This document shows, piece after piece, positions 1 to 7,500 of a DNA stretch of 7,758 nt. Numbering within the stretch: the stretch's first letter is position 1; each line of letters opens with the position of its first letter. The position numbers and the translations under genes were made by a program. This DNA is from SXXK01 sp046074645 (GTDB lineage: Bacteria; Planctomycetota; Planctomycetia; Planctomycetales; Planctomycetaceae): assembly GCA_046074645.1 (NCBI GenBank), contig JBJTOP010000288.1, positions 1-7,758 of the forward strand. Direction: 5' to 3'. The notes beneath the pieces are model-generated. The model had not been told where the DNA came from, did not search any database, and was given only the letters and a program-made list of their open reading frames with translations.

Positions 1-1
1 G

Positions 2-226
2 CTGTACAAGCAGCTGGAAGGACAGCACAGCAAAGGCGGATTCACTCATTTACTTCCGGCGATCGCCACCTTGTCCAAACATGCGACCGCAGAATCGATT
101 CGGAACGACTTCGCCCGGGTTTCTGTGAAGCAAATGAAGTCCTGGCTGAAAACACATTTGCCCAAAACGCTTGCCTCAAAGCGGAGGGCTGCCTACGCAG
201 AGGCTGCTGCCGCTACAGCAACGTAG
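2..226 (+). CDS. C-terminal end of an unrecognised protein (5' truncated)
   Basis: This frame enters from the left edge and ends at TAG (224-226), giving 74 visible residues from LYKQLEGQ to AAAATAT. The segment is hydrophilic and probably helical: a lysine-rich stretch (VSVKQMKSWLK) is followed by KRRAAYAEAAAATAT, an alanine-rich end typical of a flexible C-terminus. I see no catalytic motif, membrane segment or named domain. The spacing of hydrophobic residues could fit a helical-repeat (HEAT/ARM-like) protein, but that is only a guess. Frame 1 is also open here, up to position 333, but reads as cysteine- and arginine-rich sequence unlike a normal protein, so frame 2 was preferred. The gene is codirectional with hsp20 but separated by 430 bases that carry their own promoter, so the two are unlikely to form an operon. 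Confidence 0.55.
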   Translation: MYKQLEGQHSKGGFTHLLPAIATLSKHATAESIRNDFARVSVKQMKSWLKTHLPKTLASKRRAAYAEAAAATAT

Positions 227-246
227 GCGCAACAAAATTGAACACC

Positions 247-269
247 CCTGAGATGAACGTTTCATCAGG
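247..269 (+). terminator. Weak hairpin after the upstream gene
   Basis: GATGAA (252-257) pairs with TTCATC (261-266) around a 3-base loop CGT. CCT (247-249) pairs with AGG (267-269) after a 2-base bulge. It lies 21 bases beyond the stop codon of the upstream gene, where a terminator is expected. No T tract follows, so it is not a textbook intrinsic terminator and may only protect the mRNA end or be chance. The rest of 227-346 shows nothing else I can support. Confidence 0.25.
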
Positions 270-346
270 CCACCCCCGGGCTGTGGTTTGCACCGAAGGT
301 GCGCGGACCTGCGAGCGTTGTGGTTTCAGTTGAGATCAATCAACGG

Positions 347-449
347 CGCCATTATGGCAGCCTTGTCGGTAATCTGCCAGAAACAACAGAAGATGCCATT
401 TTGGCAAATGTCACACAGGGGCTCTCAGGAAAAACAAGCCAAAATGGCG
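347..449. promoter_or_regulatory. Three palindromic activator-type sites upstream of hsp20
   Basis: Three copies of one dyad with consensus TGCCA-N3-TGGCA are visible: CGCCATTATGGCA (347-359), TGCCATTTTGGCA (394-406, perfect arms) and AGCCAAAATGGCG (437-449). All three keep the GCCA...TGGC core and an AT-only centre. Their centres are 47 and 43 bases apart, roughly four to four and a half helical turns. They lie about 130 to 220 bases upstream of the start site predicted from the sigma-54 promoter at 548-563. That is the usual distance for upstream activating sequences of bacterial enhancer-binding proteins, which bind such dyads as dimers and assemble into hexamers. Half-sites occur at 375-379 (TGCCA) and 532-536 (TGGCA). 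The binding protein is not encoded in the window. The repeat is seen directly; the enhancer role is inferred. Confidence 0.6.
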
Positions 450-494
450 GTTCTTGGTTTTTGAAAATTACACGGGAAACAAAAATGGAGTTGT

Positions 495-507
495 AAAGCC
501 TTTGATA
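495..507 (-). promoter_or_regulatory. IHF-like bending site between enhancer and promoter
   Basis: Read on the minus strand the site is TATCAAAGGCTTT, which matches the enterobacterial IHF consensus WATCAANNNNTTR at every position but the last. It lies in an AT-rich stretch between the palindromes and the -24/-12 promoter, exactly where IHF or HU bends DNA in enhancer-dependent promoters. The consensus comes from enterobacteria, and whether this organism has an IHF with that preference is unknown. The match could be chance in AT-rich DNA. Confidence 0.3.
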
Positions 508-547
508 ACAACAACTTCCATCAAAATAAAATGGCAGCTGCAAATTC

Positions 548-563
548 TGGCACGAATCGTGCA
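548..563 (+). promoter_or_regulatory. Sigma-54 (-24/-12) promoter for hsp20
   Basis: The sequence TGGCACGAATCGTGCA matches the RpoN consensus TGGCACG-N4-TTGCW at every fixed position except the first T of the -12 block, which is G. The invariant GG (549-550) and GC (561-562) are separated by exactly 10 bases, and the pyrimidine expected before TGG is present (C547). Transcription would start near 574, giving a leader of about 80 bases before the hsp20 ATG. Dyad sites suited to an enhancer-binding protein lie upstream. The same bases also form a perfect dyad (GCACGA-A-TCGTGC, 550-562), so a repressor operator is an alternative reading. Confidence 0.65.
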
Positions 564-576
564 GTCCTTGCTAACA

Positions 577-621
577 TCGCCGCGGGGTAATGCGGGTTGG
601 CTGCATGGAATGTCGCCGCGG
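577..621 (+). other. GC-rich repeated element in the hsp20 leader
   Basis: The 9-mer TCGCCGCGG occurs twice in the predicted 5' leader, at 577-585 and 613-621. Its core CCGCGG is self-complementary, so the two copies (580-585 and 616-621) can pair into an all-GC six-base stem closing a 30-base loop upstream of the ribosome binding site. It might shape translation of the heat-shock mRNA. It does not contain or cover the Shine-Dalgarno sequence, so a classic RNA thermometer is not evident. Confidence 0.25.
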
Positions 622-643
622 TCAGTTGATGATTGGTTTCTAC

Positions 644-650
644 AGGGAGA
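644..650 (+). promoter_or_regulatory. Ribosome binding site of hsp20
   Basis: AGGGAGA ends six bases before the ATG at 657. This decides the start in favour of 657 over an in-frame TTG at 633, which would place the binding site inside the gene. TTCT (638-641) could pair with AGAA (648-651), leaving the GGG in a six-base loop; the stem is only four pairs. Confidence 0.7.
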
Positions 651-656
651 ATTGAG

Positions 657-1100
657 ATGAACTGGAACACATTGCTGCATCCGGCTGGCAGTCCTTTTGT
701 GGCTCTGCGAAGGGACTTCGAGCGTCAGCTGGGTCTTGAGAGTCATCCGGCGTACGCGGGGATGACAGTTCTGGAGTTTGAGGACCGCTGGACGGTGACT
801 CTGGATCTGCCGGGTCTGAGTGAAGCTGACATTCAGGTGACGTGGGCTGACGGTTCGCTGGTGATCGAGGGTGAACGTCCCGCAGTGTCCCACGAGGGAG
901 CTCGGGAGCTGTTCAACGACCGAGCGACAGGAAAGTTCCGGCGGGTGCTGAAGGTTCGCGAGGGAGTGGACCCTGGTTCGATCGAGGCCGAGCTGCAGGC
1001 GGGGGTGCTGACACTGACGCTGCGTCGCACTCCTGAAGCGGGAACGCGTCGCATCCCGGTGCGGGGCCGCGTTTCGGGTGACCAGAGCCCGACCGCGTGA
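657..1100 (+). CDS. hsp20: Hsp20/alpha-crystallin family small heat-shock protein
   Basis: A 147-residue ATP-independent holdase chaperone, expected in the cytoplasm, where sHsp oligomers bind unfolding proteins until DnaK/ClpB refold them. Residues 1-36 form the variable N-terminal arm (MNWNTLLHP start, LRRDFERQLG helix). The alpha-crystallin domain covers about 37-124: it begins with EFEDRWTVTLDLPGLSEADIQV (split here as EFEDRWTVTL and DLPGLSEADIQV), continues with GSLVIEGER, and ends with the family signature A-x-x-x-n-G-V-L as AELQAGVL (111-118). The C-terminal I-x-V anchor used in oligomer assembly is I133-P-V135. Length and order are normal for a bacterial class-A-type sHsp. The ATG at 657 is preceded by a good ribosome binding site. 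The gene has its own control region with a sigma-54-type promoter, and a hairpin follows it. It converges on the giant gene and appears monocistronic. Confidence 0.95.
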   Translation: MNWNTLLHPAGSPFVALRRDFERQLGLESHPAYAGMTVLEFEDRWTVTLDLPGLSEADIQVTWADGSLVIEGERPAVSHEGARELFNDRATGKFRRVLKVREGVDPGSIEAELQAGVLTLTLRRTPEAGTRRIPVRGRVSGDQSPTA

Positions 1101-1107
1101 TGGCAGC

Positions 1108-1133
1108 AGAGCCGCAGTCCTCGGGGGCTCTTT
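1108..1133 (+). terminator. Probable terminator of hsp20
   Basis: AGAGCC (1108-1113) pairs with GGCTCT (1126-1131) around a 12-base loop, starting eight bases after the hsp20 stop codon. Only three T residues (1131-1133) end and follow the stem before an A run, so it is a modest intrinsic terminator on the plus strand. Confidence 0.45.
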
Positions 1134-1180
1134 AAAAAAACTCTTCACCGGCGGTCAGAACATCGAGTTCCGACCGCCGG
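1134..1180 (-). terminator. Intrinsic terminator of the giant surface-protein gene
   Basis: CCGGCGGTC (1148-1156) pairs perfectly with GACCGCCGG (1172-1180). After one mismatch, four more pairs (GAAC 1158-1161 with GTTC 1167-1170) close a five-base loop. Read on the minus strand, the stem starts 17 bases after the TAG at 1197-1199 and is followed, after seven bases, by seven T residues (1140 down to 1134). The gap before the T run is slightly long, but stem strength and position make this a convincing rho-independent terminator. Confidence 0.7.
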
Positions 1181-1196
1181 CGTTGTTTGACGGTGA

Positions 1197-1509
1197 CTAT
1201 TCCAGCAAACCGAGTGGGCTGCTGAAGAGTTCATCGAGGTCACGGGGCGCGATTGGGGCAGGCTGTGGCAGGCGAAGCAGAGGCGATTCCGGGCGTGGGC
1301 GACGGGCGGAAAGAGCGCGTTGCTGGATGGCAGTCTGAAGGCGTCGGAGGATTGCCCGACTGGCACTGGCAGTGACCACACCGGCGTCGGTTGACGTGTT
1401 CGGGGTGAACACGGACCGGACGTTTGTTTTGGGGGCAGTTGTCTCGACAACGGGTTCGCTGTGGTTTTGGGCTTTTTCCGCAGTTGGCGTCTCGGAGAAC
1501 ACTCTGGGG
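1197..1509 (-). other. Arg/Pro-rich C-terminal tail of the giant protein
   Basis: The last ~100 residues are low in predicted structure at first (SETPTAEKAQNHSEPVVETT), then hold a basic helix (SRAILRRLQTAIQQRALSARR), then a proline-rich stretch, and end in an acidic-hydrophobic peptide, DLDELFSSPLGLLE. No hydrophobic membrane span, LPxTG or PEP-CTERM motif is present. Confidence 0.6.
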
Positions 1510-4500
1510 TCTGCGATTCCAGTTGCATTTCCGTTGCCGGCAGCCAGCGGGAAGGACAGAGATGGGGTTTGGGCACCGGTAACGAATGTGGTGCCTGCGT
1601 CGTACTGGTAAACACGATCGGTGGTTGAATCAACAACCCAGAGGTGATTGACGTTGTTGGGATCGAGCGTGATACCAGTGGGCGTTGGGCTGGCGGGAGA
1701 GAGTATCCAGTTTGCTTCAAGGACGCCTGAGAGCGAGTAGCGGAAGACGCGGTCTGTAGCGAGGGTATCATCGGTGACCCAGAACCGGGTACCATCTGTA
1801 ACAACATCGGTGGCATTCAGGTTCTGGGCATTCAGCCGGAAGTTGGAGGTTGCATCGACACGACCTGCGCGCAGGGCCGCACCGCCGGTGAATCGGTAGA
1901 GCCGGTCGCCGGTGGGGTCAACCAGCCACAGGTCATTGCCCCAGACGGTAATTCCTTCGGGGCGGCCGGCACGACCGGGGGTCCACTGCCCCAGCAGCGC
2001 CCCATCACGACTATAGACGAAGATATCGCCCCCGCCGTCAATGACCCAGAAGATGGTACCGGTGGGATTGGTGGCAATACCGCGAGGCCGGGTGTCTCGG
2101 GCAGCAAGTGTCGTGCTGGTGATGGAGGTTCCGTCAGCTGTGTACTGGAAGTTTCGCAGTCCCGTGGCATCGACGACGAAGAATTTCGGCGTGAGTACGG
2201 GGGGCGTCACAGTGATTGTGACGGTGGCTGCGGCGGAGAGCGTGATACCGTCCGACGCCTGATACTGGAAGCTGTCGGAACCGCTGAAGCCCACCGCTGG
2301 TGTCCAGTTGAAGGACCCATCGGGATTGAGTGTCAGTGCCCCGTGAGCGGGTGGCGCGGCGAGCAGAGTGGTGAGTGGATCGCCATCGACATCGCGATCA
2401 TTCAGAAGGAGTCCGGGAGCAGCGACGGTGATGGGTGTATTGAAACTGGTGGTGTAGGCTTCGTCGCTGGCCACTGGCGAATCGTTCACGGGAAGGACAT
2501 TGAGAGTGACGGTGGTGATGGCGGACGTGAGCAGTCCATCGGAGGCGCGGTAGGTGAAGCTGTCTGTGCCGTTGAAATTGGCAGGAGGTGTCCAGGTAAA
2601 GGAACCGTTGGCATTCAGAATCAGTGTGCCCCGTGCGGGACCGGCCACACGGATGGCCGTGAGCGGACTGCCTTCGGGGTCGCTGTCGTTTGCAAGCAGG
2701 CCCGGGAGTGCAATGCTCAGAGTGGTGTCTTCGTTCAGAGTGAAGCTGTCTGCTGCGGTCGATGGTGGGTCATTGACGGGGGTCACAGCGATTGTCACGA
2801 AGGCTGGAGCAGATGTCAGCTGTCCGTCGCTGACAGAGTAACTGAACGTATCCTCGCCAAAGTAATTCGGGGCTGGCGTGTATGTGAATTGTCCATTGGT
2901 GCTGAGGATCAGCGTGCCATGCAGCGGATCCAGTACTTGCCGGACGGTGAGCGGATCGCCGTCGGGATCAAAGTCATTGGCGAGCAGGCTGGTGGCGAAG
3001 GTGGCGGCGTTTACTGCAGAATCTTCGGCGGTGGTATAGCGGTCTGCCTGGGCTGTCGGAGCATCATTGACGGCGGCCAGGTGGATTGTCACGGCGACTG
3101 GTGTCGAATCGATGAATCCGTCATTGATCACGTAGCTGAAGCTGAGCGTGCCGAAATCGTTGGGGGCTGGGATGTACAGGAAGCTGCCGTCTGAATTCAG
3201 CTTCAGTGATCCGCGAACGGGTGGCTGCGTCAGGCGGACGATGAGCGGGTCACCATCGGTGTCAGCGTCATTTGACAGGACTCCGGGTGCGGCTACGGCC
3301 AGTTGCTGATCTTCTGTGCCGAAAAAGACATCAGCAGTCCCGACCGGAGCCTGATTCACGTGGAAGACGGTCAGGGACACGGCAACTGGCAAGGATTCGG
3401 AAACGGCATCGGCAGCGACGTATGTGAAACTGTCCGGACCGTAGTATCCGGCGAGCGGGGTGTAGAGGAATGATCCATCGGAATTGAGAACAAGAGTACC
3501 GTGGGTGGGTGCGGACACGAGTCGGGCTGTGATGACATCTCCGTCGGCATCGCTGTCATTGGCCAGAATGCCGGGAGCGGTGATGGCAAACGGCGTGTTT
3601 TCCTGAACGACATACGCATCGGCAGGGGCGCTGGGCGCGTCGTTGACGGGCAGGACCGTGATCAGGAACGACTGTGGCGCGCTGGTATCGACGCCGTCCC
3701 CGGCGGTGCCTCCGTTGTCGTGCAGCACCACGGTGACTTCTGCGGTGCCGAAGGCATTGGCGGCTGACTGCCACGAAAGCGTGCCGTCGGGGGCAATGGA
3801 GGGAGTGACGGAAAACAGTGCGGGGTGGGTTGTGGTGACAATGAACTGGAGTGTCTGCAGAGTTTCCGTGGGGTCACCGGCGAAGATACCGGTGGCCCAG
3901 CCTGGTACGATCTGCGGCCCGGCGTCTTCGAGTGACGACTGTGGTGGACCGGCGATAAACAGTGGTGCCTGATTGGCGACAACGTGGCCGAAGTGCGAGG
4001 AATTGTGAATTTCACCGTCCTCGAGATCGTCGAAGTTGTAGCCATCACCAGGAATTGGAGTACCGAGCACAACGGGGATGGATCCCAGAACGACGCTGGT
4101 CCCTGATCGGATGAACTGCAGATCAAATCGAGCAGGGCGTCCGTCACCGATGAATTCGATGTCGAAAGCTGCCGTTTGCCCCGCGGCGACACCGGTGAGT
4201 GTGCCGGTGTGATTAACAATCTGAACCCGTGGGTCTGACGCGCGGACGGTGATGTCCATGGCGACGTTGGTTACGGCATTCTGGATGGCGCTGGTGACAC
4301 CGTCGGCGACAGTTGTGCCAAAGCCGGAGGTGATCTGGAAGTAAAAGGGATCTCCGGGATCAACCGGGTCGATTGTGCCGTTGGGGATTGAGACGAGCGA
4401 GCGATTGACGGCTCCGGTGAGTGTTGCGAGTGATTCGAGGGCCTGTCGGGGATCCTGGGTGGCGAGCGGATTGGTGCCGAGGCCAATCACGAGGGCTCCG

Positions 4501-7500
4501 AGTGCATTCAGTCCGGTGACGGTTTCCTGAAGTCCGGCGCCGAGATTGAAGGGAGTCGTTCCGCGCGAAAGCTGAGTAAGTGATGCAACTGGCAGGGAGA
4601 CGCCGTTCAGTCCGGTTACCTGAGCTTCGCCTTTGGGCTGGTAGGCAAAACCGGTATCGGTTGCGGTGAGGATCACTGGGAGGGCACCGGGGCGGAATCC
4701 GGCTCCGCCGATGGTTCCGGCAGGTGCAAGAACGCTGGTGATCGGGTCAGGCTGGAAGGACGAGAAGGCTGGAACGTCTCCGCTGTTGCCGGGGTTGAGC
4801 TGCGTGTTTGCTGGTCCGGCAGGGCCGCTTTCAAGCGTTGAGCCGTTGTTGTTGCCATCGAAGCCGAGACCGGTGACGAGCTGATAAAGTGCTTCGATGT
4901 CCGTTTCGGGAGCATCACCACCGTAGCCGGGAGTGGTGCGATCGAGTGCGGCCTGGATGGCTGTAGAGAAGCCGGGTCGCGTTGCCTCGACGAGGGGTTG
5001 ATTGAGAATAAAGGGGCGGCCGGTCGGGAACTCAGCGGCGAAGCCGCCGTATTCCTCGAACCGGCCCACTCCGAACGCCAGGTCAATCCCGGGGAGTGAT
5101 GTCTGCAGTGTGCTGATGATGGTTGGAAAAGCGGCCCGCACGATGGGGCTGTTGGCGGTGAAGCTGCCGGTGTCGTCAAAGAGCAGGAAGACATCCACGA
5201 GTGTGGAGAGACTTCCGGTTCCAGGCAGGGTGAGGCTGACGTTGTGAAGCGAGGACTGTCCTGTGGCGAGCGTCAGCTGGAGGCTGGTGGGTGTGACGTT
5301 TCCGCTGGCGGGGCGACTGGTGCCGGGAGGCCAGAGAATTCCACCGCCGGTTGGGGGAACGGAGATGCTGCCTGGCGGACGAATTTTTTCACGAACGACA
5401 TAGGCCCCCGGTGGAAGGCTGCCGAAGGCATAGCTGCCATCGGGGCCGCTGATGGTCTGTGGTTCGTCGGGGTCACAGAAGTCATCGCGGTCGAGATCGA
5501 GGAACACGGGAACGTCGGGGCGACGGTATTCGCTGCCGTCGAGCATGCCGTCGGCATCGGTATCATGGAACACGACGCCATGAATTTCACTGGCGCGGAA
5601 GCGATTGGGAAAGTCAGTGGTGGCGGTGGCGAGTGCCGGGAGCTGGACAGTGCGGACACGGACATCAGGGGGAGTGGCATTCTGCGAGGGTGGAACGATT
5701 TCGCGCACGGAGTAGTTGCCGCGTCCGAGGTGCGAGAAGCTGTAGTTGCCTGTTTCGTCGATGGCAGGCGTGAAGAAGTAGTCCACCTGTGTGACTGTGG
5801 AGGGCTCCCCGAGATCAAGCAGCCCGTTGGTGTTGGTATCGAGGAAGACCGTGATGCCGCTGAGGCCCCGTTCACCGGGGTCGCGAAGTCCGTTGGCGTT
5901 GGCATCGTGGAAGACGTTTCCGGAGAAGCTGAATTGATGCAGATCCCGATTTCCAAAATTGACGGCCGTACGATTTTCGCCGTTCAGGAGCAGGAATGAA
6001 GAGAAGCCGGCGGGAAACGTGGTTGCGGAGAAACCGGTCTGGAGTACCTTGCGGATGACTGTGTTGCCGTAGGGGAGTCCTGAAAGAGTGTAGCTGCCGA
6101 GCGGGTCGCTGATGGCGGACGGTTCGCCGGGATTCAGGAGACCGTCGGCGTTCAGATCCGCGAAGATTTGCCAGCCTTCGAGGAAGCTGTCGGTGCCGTT
6201 GAGCAGTCCATCGGCATTGACGTCGTCGAAGACGATTCCACTGACGGAACCGGGTTCAGGGAGGAGGTCGAAGAAGGTGACTGTGGAAGTGCCGCCTATG
6301 GAGACGGTGGTGTTGACCGTTTTGGGTTTTCCGACTGCGGTGATCCAGCCGGGGGGAACGATCTGCACGATACTTCGAGGTCCGGCAGGAACTTTCGGGA
6401 AGACCCAGTTGCCATCGGCTGCAGAAATGGTGGCTGGTTCGTCAGCCGCTGGGATTCCATCACCATTGTTGTCGATGAAAACCGGTACATCGGCGAGCGG
6501 AGTTTCTCCGGGCGACTGCAGTCCGTCACCATTGGTGTCGTTCCAGACAAAGCCACGGACGGCACCGACGTTTTCTCGAATCCCGAAACTCACGCCTGTC
6601 CGGTTTTCTCCGTTAAGCAGTCGGAAGCTGGTGAAGCCTGCAGGAGGACCGGTGACAGCCCAGTTGGGTGGAGTGACGACACGGACCGTTTTTGTGCCGT
6701 AGGCGAGTGGGTTGAACGTGTAGGTGCCATCAGCCGCTGTTTGCTGTCGAGGTTCTCCGGCGTCCGGAGTACCGTTGTTGTTTGTATCGAGGAATACGGT
6801 CCAGTCGGCAAGTGGCAATTCGGTCGCAGCGAAGATTCCATTTCCGTCGGCGTCATTCCAGAGTGTTCCTGCAAGACTGCCATCGCGGGGCTGCAGATTG
6901 TAAAAATCTACATTGTGTACGCCGTTGCGGACCGTGATGGTCTGCACGACCGCCGGGCGACCTTCGGCCGTGATGAAACCTGTCGGCACTGTCTGCGTAA
7001 CGGCATAAATTCCGGTCCGAATGTTGATGAAGGAGTAGTTGCCGCTGGCGTCCGTGGTGCGGACAGGTTCGCCGGTGTCCTGCAGCCCATTCGCGTTCAG
7101 ATCCACCCACACGGACTGGCCTGACAGCGGGGCTTCTGTGGGGCCACGCAGCCCATCGCCGTTCGCATCATTCCAGACAATTCCCTGAATGGTGGCAATC
7201 TGAGGAATCCAGTTACCAAAGTCTGCACGTACGCTGCCGGCGGCCGTTACTGTCACTGTTCGAAACTCACGCGCGTTCAACAGCGGAAACAGACCTCCAG
7301 CCGTTGCCCGGTATGCGCCGACAGGGATTTCCTGAATACGCACCGCACCTGCAGGCACTCCGGTAATCACAAAGTCGCCATCCGCGTTGGCGATTGCTGA
7401 GGGCTCTGCGGTGGACAGCAGCCCATCACTGTTGAGGTCAGCGAATACGGTCCACCCCGAGATGCCACCTTCGGTGGGGTCTTTGATCCCGTTTTCGTTG

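Noticed and set aside
270..286. CCAC ... GTGG hairpin as a second terminator
   Set aside because: There are only four pairs with a nine-base loop and three following T residues; too weak to call.
1..333. Alternative open frame 1 at the left edge, up to TGA near 333
   Set aside because: Its translation is rich in Cys and Arg and overlaps the more protein-like frame 2; being open is likely a by-product of short length and composition.
502..532. Sigma-70-like promoter TTGATA ... TAAAAT
   Set aside because: Both hexamers match 5 of 6 bases, but the spacer is 19 bases and the -35 overlaps the IHF-like site in AT-rich DNA. The sigma-54 element is a far better match; a second, basal promoter is still possible.
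633..656. In-frame TTG extension of hsp20
   Set aside because: The good Shine-Dalgarno sequence AGGGAGA (644-650) would lie inside the coding region; ATG at 657 has the correct spacing and a normal Hsp20 start.
468..1148. Minus-strand open frame of 226 codons over hsp20 and its promoter
   Set aside because: It overlaps a clear Hsp20 gene and the regulatory sites; its composition (Arg, Ser, His, Gln rich) is typical of antisense reading.
2343..3194. Plus-strand open frame of 283 codons opposite the cadherin-like repeats
   Set aside because: It is antisense to a strongly supported repeat array. Its own periodic Gly/Val/Ile-rich text simply mirrors the repeats, and no ribosome binding site or family resemblance is visible.
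6168..7124. Plus-strand open frame of 318 codons opposite the SdrD B-like array
   Set aside because: It is a shadow of the repeated D-x-N-x-D-G coding sequence, whose complement lacks stops in this frame; the VGIGIVED-like text recurs with the module period.
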